26,966 nt of DNA from DATEOR01 sp035273885 (GTDB taxonomy: Bacteria > Actinomycetota > Thermoleophilia > Gaiellales > Gaiellaceae). Shown here piece by piece: positions 15,078 to 21,932 of this stretch. The stretch is taken from the NCBI GenBank assembly GCA_035273885.1, contig DATEOR010000037.1, forward strand, positions 1 to 26,966, given 5' to 3'. Position 1 is the stretch's first letter. Each line of letters opens with the position of its first letter. Under the pieces are notes generated by a model. It made no database searches, was not told where the DNA came from, and was given only the letters and a program-made list of their open reading frames with translations. A program made the translations under genes and the position numbers.

Positions 15078-15366
15078 CCGGAGCGCCGTCGACTTCGATG
15101 AACCCCACCCGGACCTCGCCGAAGACGTCGAACGGCTCGGCGATCACATTCCCGCCCTCCATCGCCTCCTCGAGGCTGTCCACCAGGTACGCGACGTGCG
15201 GAACCGTGCGGATCAACTCTGCCTCGGGGCTGTTCGGCTCGTACCAGAGCCATTCCACCCGGTAGGCGTGGTCGGCCGGGCTCGTGAGCCAGAGAAGCTT
15301 CGATTCGAGGAAGCGCATGCCGTCGCGCTTGGCCGCGGCCGGAATGCCGATGTGGTCGAACTCCAC
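15055..15366 (-). CDS. VOC (glyoxalase/extradiol-like) family protein
   Basis: A 103-residue single-module vicinal-oxygen-chelate protein, about the size of two beta-alpha-beta units. It begins EFDHIGIPAA with the first metal-type His, has a central VEWLWYEPNSPEAEL segment, a second module start PHVAYLVDSLEEAMEG, and ends with VEFVEPY with the usual terminal Glu. Such proteins act as dimeric isomerases, epimerases or dioxygenases, or simply bind small molecules. The frame is open far upstream inside the CNNM-like gene, but GTG 15366 gives the standard start. It lies 11 bases after the CNNM-like stop and overlaps the M20 start. Confidence 0.85.
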   Translation of the reverse strand: MEFDHIGIPAAAKRDGMRFLESKLLWLTSPADHAYRVEWLWYEPNSPEAELIRTVPHVAYLVDSLEEAMEGGNVIAEPFDVFGEVRVGFIEVDGAPVEFVEPY

Positions 15367-15377
15367 GGACGCGGATC

Positions 15378-16682
15378 CTACTCTGCGACTACGAGCTCCT
15401 CTTCCGCGTGATCCTCGGGAAGAAACTCGACCTCGAGCCGCTCGATGCGCGGCCCGTCGACGTCGAGGACATGGAAGCGCATGCCGTCGTGCAGGACCTC
15501 GTCGCCCTTCTCGGCGGCGCGCCCGAGCTCGCCGAAGACGAAGCCCGCGACCGTGTGGTAGTCCTCCTGTGGCAGGTCGGCCTTGAACTCCTCGTTGAAG
15601 TCGTCGATCGGGAAGGTCCCGTCGATCCGCACGCGGTGCTCGTCGACGCGCTCGACCGACTCGTCGGGAAGGTCGTACTCGTCCTCGATCTCGCCGACGA
15701 TCTCCTCGAGGAGGTCCTCGAGCGTGACGATCCCCTCGAAGGACCCGTACTCGTCGACGACGAGCGCCATGTGCTGGTTGGTGCGCCTGAACTCGGCCAG
15801 CATCGCCGCCAGGTCCTTCGTCTCGGGAACGACGTGAGCGGGCCGCACGAGCTCCTCGATGACGACGTTGTCGATGCCGTTGTTGTAGAGCGCCGAGAAG
15901 AGATCGCGCACGTGCAGCAGGCCGAGCACGTCGTCGAGGGAGCCCCGGTAGACGGGGTAGCGCGTGAACGGGGAGTCGATCACGGCCGCGAGGCACTCCT
16001 GCGGGGGCAGGTCGATGGATATCGCCACGACCTCGGGCCGCGGAACCATCACCTCGTGAACCTCCTTGTCCGCGAAGTCGAAGACCTTGTAGAGCATCTC
16101 CTCTTCTTCCTCGTGGATGACGCCCGTGTCCTCGGCCGCGGCGACCATCATGCGGATCTCGTCCTCGTCCGAGACGACGACTCCGGCCGGCGCAGGCTGG
16201 ATGCCGAAGAGGTTCGTGAACGCGTTGGCCGACTTCTGCAGGAACCACACCACCGGGTACGTGACGATGTAGAAGGCCTCCACCGGGAGCGCGACCCAGA
16301 GCGCGGTGCTCTCGTTCTTCGTCAGCGAGACGGCCTTCGGCACGAGCTCGCCGAGCGTGACGTGCAGATACGTCACGACCGCGAAGGCGAGGATGAAGGA
16401 CACCGTAGGCGCGAGCGCGGGGTCGAGGAAGTGCTCGACGAGGGGCTCACCGATCGCGCCGAGGGCGATGGAAAAGGCCGTGATCCCGAGCTGCACCGTG
16501 CCGATGAAGCGCACGGGGTCATCCATGATCCGGAGTGCGATCCTCGCGCGGCGGCTGCCCTCGTGAGCAAGCTCCATGAGCCGTGTCCGCCTGGCGGTGA
16601 CGAGGGCGTACTCGGCCGCTACGAAGAACGCGTTCCCTGCGACCAGCAGGAACACGGCGACGATCTTGAGGAAACTCGTCAC
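15378..16682 (-). CDS. CNNM/CorC-HlyC family membrane protein with CBS domains
   Basis: A 434-residue integral membrane protein of the CNNM/MpfA type, linked in other bacteria to Mg2+ efflux and often labelled hemolysin. The N-terminal DUF21 (CNNM) domain covers about residues 1-180 with membrane helices such as VAVFLLVAGNAFFVAAEYAL, FIGTVQLGITAFSIALGAI and ILAFAVVTYLHVTLGELVPK. A CBS pair follows (VMVPRPEVVAISIDLP and MALVVDEYGSFEGIVTLEDLLEEI in two parts), which usually binds adenine nucleotides. The C-terminal CorC/HlyC domain ends near LEVEFLPED. GTG 16682 overlaps the NagA-like stop (GTGA). An ion-transport role is established for relatives; the ion here is inference. Confidence 0.93.
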   Translation of the reverse strand: MTSFLKIVAVFLLVAGNAFFVAAEYALVTARRTRLMELAHEGSRRARIALRIMDDPVRFIGTVQLGITAFSIALGAIGEPLVEHFLDPALAPTVSFILAFAVVTYLHVTLGELVPKAVSLTKNESTALWVALPVEAFYIVTYPVVWFLQKSANAFTNLFGIQPAPAGVVVSDEDEIRMMVAAAEDTGVIHEEEEEMLYKVFDFADKEVHEVMVPRPEVVAISIDLPPQECLAAVIDSPFTRYPVYRGSLDDVLGLLHVRDLFSALYNNGIDNVVIEELVRPAHVVPETKDLAAMLAEFRRTNQHMALVVDEYGSFEGIVTLEDLLEEIVGEIEDEYDLPDESVERVDEHRVRIDGTFPIDDFNEEFKADLPQEDYHTVAGFVFGELGRAAEKGDEVLHDGMRFHVLDVDGPRIERLEVEFLPEDHAEEELVVAE

Positions 16683-17689
16683 GCCCCGCTTCCCGGGGCG
16701 TGGGTACTAGGCGGGATCTCGTCCAACTCTCGGTCCTCAGGATAGCGCACGGTCCATACGACCTTCCCGGCCACGACCGTTTCCAAAGGCCTGAGATTCC
16801 CGTCCAGAACCGCGAGATCGGCCCTGTAACCGGGCTCGAGCCGGCCGCGGTCCGTCAGGCCGAGCAGCTTCGCGGGCACGAGGCTCGCCATCGCAGCCGC
16901 CTCGGGAAGGCCGAAGCGGGCGAAGCGCGCCACGATCCCCGCTCCGGAGACGTCGCCGCCGGCAAGCCGGTTCTCGCGTGTGAGCGGCTCGGCGACCCGG
17001 TCGCTCGTCAGCGCGATCCTGCCCGGGCCCGCCGTCCGCAGCGTCAGCGCCTCGATCCCCGGGTGCAGATGGCGCCCGTCCCCGATGAGACCGATGGTGA
17101 CCCGCTCGTCCAGGAGCAGCGTGGCCACGGGGCCGGTCTCGCGCGCTCTGAGCGGCGCCATGGCGTTCCAGAGATGCGTCGCGAACCGTGCTCCGGCCTC
17201 GATCGCTGCACGCGCCGTCGCCGCGTTTGCGAGCGTGTGACCGACTCCCGCGACCGCTCCCTCGGCGACGAGGCGGATGGCGTCACGCGCGAAGTCGAGC
17301 TCCGGCGCGATGGTCACGAGACGCACGTCACCGCGTTCCAACCACGTTTCGACGAGATCGAGATCGACCGGCAGAAGCTTGTCGGTCGGAAGAGCTCCTG
17401 CGACCTCAGGGTTCAGAAACGGGCCTTCGAGATGGAGCCCGAGACACAGCGGATCTGTCGTCTCGACCGGCGCCATCGCGGTTTGGAGATAGCCCGTAAC
17501 CCCTGATGCAATCAGGGTTTCCGGCGCATAGACGTGCAAATCGAGGAACCCCGGAAAGACGATCCGGTCGCTGCGGGCCTCGCCGAATTCGACCGCGACA
17601 ACGAGATCGTTCTCGATCGTCAGCGCACCGGATTTCGCGCCACCGATCGGGTCAACGAGAAGTCCCTCTAAAGTGTGACGCCCTCCCAC
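16679..17689 (-). CDS. nagA: N-acetylglucosamine-6-phosphate deacetylase-like amidohydrolase
   Basis: A 336-residue enzyme of the NagA branch, which deacetylates GlcNAc-6-phosphate in amino-sugar and wall recycling. NagA motifs are visible: LGLHLEGPFLNPEVAGAL with the metal Glu, AVAGVGHTLANAATARAA and GARFATHLWNAMAPL with the two metal His, GLIGDGRHLHPG, and the catalytic Asp in RIALTSDRVAE. Two oddities: the HxH motif reads LDLHVYAPE (His52, Tyr54), and the roughly 20-residue loop that normally follows it is missing, so ETLIASGVTGYL comes at once. E. coli NagA also lacks HxH, so activity is possible. GTG 17689 is the preferred start; the open frame to 17743 adds residues unlike the family. 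It heads the six-gene chain and is divergent from the response regulator. Confidence 0.85.
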   Translation of the reverse strand: MGGRHTLEGLLVDPIGGAKSGALTIENDLVVAVEFGEARSDRIVFPGFLDLHVYAPETLIASGVTGYLQTAMAPVETTDPLCLGLHLEGPFLNPEVAGALPTDKLLPVDLDLVETWLERGDVRLVTIAPELDFARDAIRLVAEGAVAGVGHTLANAATARAAIEAGARFATHLWNAMAPLRARETGPVATLLLDERVTIGLIGDGRHLHPGIEALTLRTAGPGRIALTSDRVAEPLTRENRLAGGDVSGAGIVARFARFGLPEAAAMASLVPAKLLGLTDRGRLEPGYRADLAVLDGNLRPLETVVAGKVVWTVRYPEDRELDEIPPSTHAPGSGA

Positions 17690-17694
17690 CCGAT

Positions 17695-17700
17695 TATCAT
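17695..17700 (+). promoter_or_regulatory. Candidate -10 element for the two-component genes (TATCAT)
   Basis: TATCAT matches 5 of 6 consensus bases; transcription would start near 17707, giving a 15-base leader with GGGGGA before GTG 17722. The same AT-rich patch reads GATAAT on the other strand (17698-17693) facing nagA, so this short region may serve both directions. Confidence 0.45.
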
Positions 17701-17721
17701 CGTGCCTTGGGGGAAGCCGCA

Positions 17722-18357
17722 GTGTCCACAAACGGAGCCGCAACGGAGATCACCTGCCTGATCGCCGACGACCACGAGGTCGTCCGCGAAGGGCTTCGAC
17801 TCTCGCTGAGCCGCTCGCCGCAGATCCGCGTCGTCGGTGAAGCGTCGGACGGCGCGAGCGCCGTGGCGATCGCCGAGAGGCGCCGCCCGAACGTCGTCAT
17901 CATGGACGTGCGCATGCCGGGCATGGACGGCCTGGAGGCGACCAAGGTTCTCGCCGAGCGCCTGCCGGGCACCGCGGTGCTCATCTTCACGGCGTACGGC
18001 GAGCGCAGCCTCCTCGGCCGCGGGCTCGAGGCCGGTGCGAAGGGCTACATCCTGAAGGAGGCCCCGCACCAGACTCTCCTGCGCGCCATCGAGAAGGTCG
18101 CAAGCGGCGAGGGCTACGTCGATCCCGCCCTCATGCCCGCCCTCCTCACGCGCGAGCGCGAGGAGATGCTGACGCAGCGCGAGCGGGAAATCTTGCAGCT
18201 GCTCGCCGACGGCATGTCGAACGCCGATGTCGCCTCCCGCCTCTTCATCAGCCAGGAGACGGTGAAGAGCCACGTGCGGCACATCCTCGCCAAGCTCGAG
18301 GCCGACACGCGCACCCATGCCGTTGCGATCGCTCTCCGCGAGTCGATCATCGATTAG
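17722..18357 (+). CDS. NarL/FixJ-type response regulator
   Basis: A 211-residue two-component regulator. The receiver domain (residues about 10-125) has Asp16 and Asp17 in LIADDHEVV, the phospho-acceptor Asp62 in VVIMDVRMPGMDG, Thr90 in LIFTAYGE and Lys112 in GYILKE, so all key residues are intact. The LuxR-type helix-turn-helix (about 148-205) reads LTQREREILQLLADGMSNADVA in parts and SQETVKSHVRHILAKL. It should bind DNA as a dimer when phosphorylated. GTG 17722 has GGGGGA 7 bases upstream; TTG 17707 is an alternative. The kinase gene overlaps its last 41 bases, so the two are a pair. Confidence 0.94.
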   Translation: MSTNGAATEITCLIADDHEVVREGLRLSLSRSPQIRVVGEASDGASAVAIAERRRPNVVIMDVRMPGMDGLEATKVLAERLPGTAVLIFTAYGERSLLGRGLEAGAKGYILKEAPHQTLLRAIEKVASGEGYVDPALMPALLTREREEMLTQREREILQLLADGMSNADVASRLFISQETVKSHVRHILAKLEADTRTHAVAIALRESIID

Positions 18358-19534
18358 CACGAAGAATCTTCCCGGCTTCCTGGTAGCGGCGACTGTCGGC
18401 TGCGCGGTCATCGGCGCAGTGGGCTGGGCGGTCGACCGAGAGACGCTGGCTGCCGCGGGCCTGATCGCCGCGACCGCGTTCGCGGGCGCCTTTGCCGTCT
18501 ACCTGATCGTCTCGGAGCGCCGCCGGCACGAATCCGCGGAAGACGAGCTCGCCGCGCAGGCGACCTTCCTCGAATCGCTCGTGGAGTCCATCGCCGCCGT
18601 CTCGGGCCCGCTCGATCCCGACGAGATCGTCGAGCGCGCCTGCGACGAGGCGAAGCGCCTCTTCGACGCCCGCTCGGCCCGGTTCCTCGCTCCCGGCGAG
18701 GAAGTCAAGGAGACGGACGGGAAGCTCATCGTCCCGCTAGCCGTCAGAGGCGAGCCGATCGGAGCGATCGAGATCGTCCGCCCGGAGCCCTTCGAGCGCT
18801 GGGACCGGACGCGCGCCTCGGTGCTCGGGGACTTCGCCTCCCGCGCCGTGGAGAACGCGCGCCTCGTCATGGAGGCGCACGAGCGAGAGGCCGAGCGCGG
18901 CCGGCTGACCGAGCAGCTCATCACCGCCGAGCAGGACGAGCGGCGCCGGCTCTCGCTCTTCCTCCACGACGGGCCCGTGCAGGCGATGGCCGGGATCGCG
19001 CTCATGCACGACGCTGCGCTCGCGGCGATCGAGGACGGGCGCTACGAGGACGCGGCGAAGGTGATCGAGAGCTCGCTCGCGCGCGAGCGGCGCACCATTC
19101 AGGAGCTCCGCGACCTCTCCTTCGCCATCGAGCCGCTCGTCCTGCGCGACGCCGGCTTTGAGGCAGCGGTGCAGGCACTGGCAGAGCAGGTCGAGCAGTC
19201 GCACGGGATCACGGTCGGGGCAACGGTGGCGGCGGGCGAGCGCCTGAGCGAGAAGGCCCAAGTGGCGCTTTACCAGGTCATCCGCGAGGCGATCAACCAG
19301 GCCGTGCGCCGGCGGCCGAGCCAGATCGGCGTCACCGTCGAGGAGCTCGCCGACGGCGACTTCGCCACCGAGGTGGACGACGACGGCGTCGACGAGCGGC
19401 GCCGGGCCTCGATCGAGGCCATCGAGGAGCGGGTCCGCCTGCTCAACGGGCGGATGTCGATCGAGTCCCGCGAGGAGGGCGGCACGGCGATCCGCGTCGT
19501 CATGCCTGCGTACGTCGCGGCGGCGCAGGGGTAA
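18317..19534 (+). CDS. Sensor histidine kinase (HisKA_3 type) with degraded ATP-binding domain
   Basis: A 405-residue membrane sensor paired with the NarL-type regulator. Two membrane helices lie at about residues 20-39 and 45-65, a GAF-like domain at about 85-185 (LESLVESIAAVSGPLDPDEI onward), and the dimerisation domain at about 200-270 with His217 in LFLHDGPVQAMAGIAL, keeping the HDxxxQ pattern used for phosphatase activity. The C-terminal HATPase region (about 312-398) is abnormal. The N-box reads IREAINQAVRRR with Gln328 where Asn is expected, G1 reads VDDDGVDERRR without its second glycine, and the G2 GxGL segment is missing. It may be a pseudokinase or phosphatase. ATG 18317 overlaps the regulator gene by 41 bases; no better start precedes the first helix. 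Confidence 0.9.
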   Translation: MPLRSLSASRSSISTKNLPGFLVAATVGCAVIGAVGWAVDRETLAAAGLIAATAFAGAFAVYLIVSERRRHESAEDELAAQATFLESLVESIAAVSGPLDPDEIVERACDEAKRLFDARSARFLAPGEEVKETDGKLIVPLAVRGEPIGAIEIVRPEPFERWDRTRASVLGDFASRAVENARLVMEAHEREAERGRLTEQLITAEQDERRRLSLFLHDGPVQAMAGIALMHDAALAAIEDGRYEDAAKVIESSLARERRTIQELRDLSFAIEPLVLRDAGFEAAVQALAEQVEQSHGITVGATVAAGERLSEKAQVALYQVIREAINQAVRRRPSQIGVTVEELADGDFATEVDDDGVDERRRASIEAIEERVRLLNGRMSIESREEGGTAIRVVMPAYVAAAQG

Positions 19535-19537
19535 GAT
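19532..19537 (+). promoter_or_regulatory. Candidate -10 element for the 62-residue protein (TAAGAT)
   Basis: TAAGAT overlaps the TAA stop of the kinase gene and ends 6 bases before ATG 19544, so transcription would start on the ATG. Fits the leaderless pattern. Confidence 0.4.
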
Positions 19538-19543
19538 CGCCGC

Positions 19544-19732
19544 ATGGGCAGGCACATTCTGTTCGTCTCCCGCCCGACCGGCTACGAGCTGGTCGAACGC
19601 GAGGGCGACCCACCCGCCCCCGGGACTCGAGTCGACCTGGAGGAGAACGGCGCGGGATTCGAGGTCGTCAAGGTTGCGCAGTCGCCGCTCCCGCAGGACG
19701 ACCGCCCCTGCGCCTACCTACAACCGACCTAG
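19544..19732 (+). CDS. Small conserved-looking protein, 62 residues, unknown function
   Basis: The sequence starts MGRHILFVSRPTGYELVERE, has a central PGTRVDLEENGAGFEVVKVA and ends PQDDRPCAYLQPT. The strand-rich pattern suggests a small beta-barrel. Codon use is normal for the window, a -10-like TAAGAT sits 6 bases upstream, and it fills the gap between two solid genes, overlapping the convergent flavoprotein stop by 15 bases. I think similar short proteins occur in related Actinobacteria, but I cannot check. No function assigned. Confidence 0.65.
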   Translation: MGRHILFVSRPTGYELVEREGDPPAPGTRVDLEENGAGFEVVKVAQSPLPQDDRPCAYLQPT

Positions 19733-20776
19733 CGCGTCCTCCGCGGCGAGCTTCCCGAAGACGAGCGCCGAGGCGAGCGCGCTCGACCACCCGCCTGTGG
19801 AGATGCCGCCCGCGTCGGCGCCCGCGACCCAGAGGCCGTCGGCCGCCCCGCCTCGGGTGTCGATCGCAACCCCGCCGAGCGTCGTCGTGATCGCCGCGAC
19901 CACCTCGACGACGGTCTCTCCATCACGGCGCTCGACCGGCGCGCCGGCCGCCCGCGCAGCCTCGATCACCTCGCGAACCGTGCGCTCGCGAACGGGCTCG
20001 CCAAGGGCATCGTCCGAAACGGCGTAGCGGGCGCGGGCGCCGGGCTGCCTCGCCGTCCACTGGACGACGTCGATCTCTGACCACGTCTTCGCCTCGTAGA
20101 CGTCGCCGTCGAGGTTCTCGACGCGCGCATGCTTGGCGTAGACCTGGGCGAGCGGGACGAAGTCCTTCTCGGAGATATGCGGCGCGGCCGCGAGATTGCG
20201 CCCGTAGAACTCGTCCAGGCCGACGCTCTCCGTCGCGCCTGCTCCGAGCGCGAGCCGAAGACCGTCGCCGCTGCTCCACAGATTCGCACGCAGGACGAGA
20301 TGCTCAGCCTCCGGCGTGATGCGCTCGCGGACGAGGCCGGTGTCCCCCTGAAAGCCACCGGTCGCGAGGACGACGGGAACGCCGTCGGGGAGCTCGGTCA
20401 GCGGCTCGGCGAGCCGTACCTCGCCGGCGCGGCGCGCCAAGACGGCAGTCAGCCCCTGCGGGTCGAAGCGCACACCGCTCGTGAGCGGGTTGCCGGTCTC
20501 CCGTGTGAGCGCCGGGGCGCCCAGCGCTTCGAGCCAGCCGAGCGCGTCGTCGAGCCCTTCCCAGACGACCCGTTGCAGCTCGGGGTCGCCGCCCGGGCAC
20601 TCCTCCCGGAAGCGCTCGAAATCCCGGTAGCGCCAGACCACGCAGCTCGAGAGGAGCATCGAGCCGCCCGGCCGGTTCCCCTTCTCGTGGACGACGACGT
20701 CGGCGCCGAGCTCGCGGGCACGCGCGGCGGCCACCAGGCCGGCCATCCCCGCCCCCGCGACGACGAGGCCGCGCAG
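19718..20776 (-). CDS. FAD-dependent oxidoreductase (fumarate reductase / FAD_binding_2 type)
   Basis: A flavoprotein of about 352 residues. The N-terminal FAD site LVVAGAGMAGLVAAARARELG is followed by a Glu/Lys segment and NRPGGSMLLSS; a middle substrate domain contains WSSGDGLRLALGAGA, and the second FAD part has VVLATGGFQGD and the C-terminal WVAGADAGGISTGGWSS. This matches the fumarate reductase / ketosteroid dehydrogenase-like group; the substrate is unknown. The start is a problem: the conserved fold begins at CTG 20776 (LRGLVVAG), 1 base after the VOC stop, and no ATG, GTG or TTG exists there. ATG 20869 adds a Ser-rich tail that is an out-of-frame shadow of the VOC gene, and ATG 20746 removes the FAD loop. 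CTG is chosen. It follows the double VOC gene and is likely co-transcribed. Confidence 0.88.
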   Translation of the reverse strand: MRGLVVAGAGMAGLVAAARARELGADVVVHEKGNRPGGSMLLSSCVVWRYRDFERFREECPGGDPELQRVVWEGLDDALGWLEALGAPALTRETGNPLTSGVRFDPQGLTAVLARRAGEVRLAEPLTELPDGVPVVLATGGFQGDTGLVRERITPEAEHLVLRANLWSSGDGLRLALGAGATESVGLDEFYGRNLAAAPHISEKDFVPLAQVYAKHARVENLDGDVYEAKTWSEIDVVQWTARQPGARARYAVSDDALGEPVRERTVREVIEAARAAGAPVERRDGETVVEVVAAITTTLGGVAIDTRGGAADGLWVAGADAGGISTGGWSSALASALVFGKLAAEDALGRL

Positions 20777-20777
20777 G

Positions 20778-21461
20778 CTAGACGAGGGAGAACGTCGGCT
20801 TGTGCTCGACGTACTCGAGCTTGATGCGGTCCGGGCCCCAGACGAAGACTGCGTAGGTGTTCGCCGCATCGACGATGTCGGCGATCTCGAGACCTCGATC
20901 CTCAGCTTCCCGGATGTGCTGGTCGGCCGATTCGACGCGCAGGCCGAGATGGTTGAGCAACGGCCGCTCGGGCTCCTCGGTCTCGCCCTGCTCGAGCTCG
21001 ATGTAGGCGTCGCCGGCCTTCAGCCGGCCGTTCTCGACCTGGAAGCCGAGCTTGGCGAGCTGCGCGAACGTCGTCTCGGGATCCGCGACGCGGAACGCGA
21101 CATGGTCGAGGTCGTACGCGACTCCGTCCTCCGCGGCGACGAGGGCGAAGGGCACGCGCTGCGGCCCTTCGAACGCGACGCGGCCCTGTTCGGGCCTCTC
21201 GACCGCGAGGTCGGGCGGCAGTTCCGCCAGGGCCTCGTCGAGGTCGAATACGCGAAGCCCGATGCGCGACAGGGGGCCGGGCTCGCGGTCTGGCTCGGCG
21301 GCAAAGAGGGTCAGCTTGCCGCGGCGAGCGTCGGAGCCCACGAGCGTGAACTTGTCCGTGCGGTCGATCACGTGCATGCCCAGCCGGTCGACGAGAAAGT
21401 CCGCGAGCTCGTCCCGGTCGGCGACCCAGAGGGCGATGTGGTCAAGCGTCTCGATTTTCAT
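20778..21461 (-). CDS. Tandem VOC-domain protein (extradiol dioxygenase-like)
   Basis: A 227-residue protein with four beta-alpha modules, enough for two VOC domains. Module starts are visible as ETLDHIALWVADRDELADF, RIGLRVFDLDEALAEL, DLDHVAFRVADPETTFAQL and LNHLGLRVESADQHI, and the protein ends with a Glu in KLEYVEHKP. His residues at the module starts and the terminal Glu are typical metal ligands, so extradiol cleavage or a related reaction is possible. ATG 21461 begins the first module; the open frame to 21542 is non-coding. TAATTT ends 7 bases upstream. The flavoprotein follows after 1 base, suggesting the two act on one compound, by inference. Confidence 0.9.
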   Translation of the reverse strand: MKIETLDHIALWVADRDELADFLVDRLGMHVIDRTDKFTLVGSDARRGKLTLFAAEPDREPGPLSRIGLRVFDLDEALAELPPDLAVERPEQGRVAFEGPQRVPFALVAAEDGVAYDLDHVAFRVADPETTFAQLAKLGFQVENGRLKAGDAYIELEQGETEEPERPLLNHLGLRVESADQHIREAEDRGLEIADIVDAANTYAVFVWGPDRIKLEYVEHKPTFSLV

Positions 21462-21468
21462 ACCGCGC

Positions 21469-21474
21469 AAATTA
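21469..21474 (-). promoter_or_regulatory. Candidate -10 element for the VOC/flavoprotein pair (TAATTT)
   Basis: Minus-strand TAATTT ends 7 bases before ATG 21461. A TTGCAA motif lies 14 bases further upstream, too close for a standard -35. The 62-base divergent gap also holds GGGAA-A-TTCCC next to the other gene. Confidence 0.38.
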
Positions 21475-21523
21475 CCCACGATCAGTGGTTGCAACGCAGC
21501 CAAAACGGGGAAATTCCCAAGTG

Positions 21524-21901
21524 ATGGAGCACGGGGGGTCACGGGTCAACGGAGACGGGGACGCACGAGTCCTGCTCCTCGCCGCCCGCCAGCCCGACCT
21601 CCGCGCCCTGCTCGAGGAGGCGGGCTTCAGGGTCGACGCGCAGAGGAAGCCGCCAAAGGAAGGCCTGCCCGACGCCGATCTCGCCGTCGTCTTTCGCGGC
21701 CGCCTGATCGGGCGGAGCCAGGCAGCCACCCTGCACGAGCGCGGCATTCCGGTCGTGGAGGTCCTCACCTCCGAGCCCACGACGCCGTCCACCGCCGGCT
21801 GGCTACGCCTCTCGAACCGCATCTCCAAGCCGGACCTCGTCCAGGTCGTTCGTGCCGTGGCCGCCTGGGCCGGCGGCAACGGAGCGTCGCCCGCGGAATA
21901 G
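21524..21901 (+). CDS. Receiver-like protein lacking the phospho-acceptor (putative)
   Basis: A 125-residue protein. Strand/helix order recalls a response-regulator receiver fold: ARVLLLAARQPDLRALLEEAG (in two parts), PDADLAVVFRGRLIG, HERGIPVVEVLTSEP and a final NRISKPDLVQVVRAVAAW, where receivers have a Lys-Pro before the last helix. The acidic pair after strand 1 and the Asp after strand 3 are absent (VLLLAARQ and LAVVFRGR), so it cannot be phosphorylated in the normal way. The fold assignment is inference. ATG 21524 and GTG 21521 are both possible; the frame opens at GTG 21485. It lies 31 bases before the LLM oxidoreductase and is divergent from the VOC gene. Confidence 0.68.
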   Translation: MEHGGSRVNGDGDARVLLLAARQPDLRALLEEAGFRVDAQRKPPKEGLPDADLAVVFRGRLIGRSQAATLHERGIPVVEVLTSEPTTPSTAGWLRLSNRISKPDLVQVVRAVAAWAGGNGASPAE

Positions 21902-21904
21902 AAT
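21899..21904 (+). promoter_or_regulatory. Candidate -10 element for the LLM oxidoreductase gene (TAGAAT)
   Basis: TAGAAT (5 of 6 consensus) overlaps the TAG stop of the receiver-like gene. A start near 21911 gives a leader of about 22 bases with GAGGAGGG placed 6 bases before ATG 21933, the best ribosome-binding site in the window. Confidence 0.5.
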
Positions 21905-21932
21905 CGGCCTTCCCAGCGCGAGGAGGGCATCG

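Noticed and set aside
15408..16745. 445-codon plus-strand frame opposite the CNNM/CorC-like gene
   Set aside because: The product is a charged, repetitive sequence without family features, while the minus strand encodes a clear DUF21-CBS-CorC protein.
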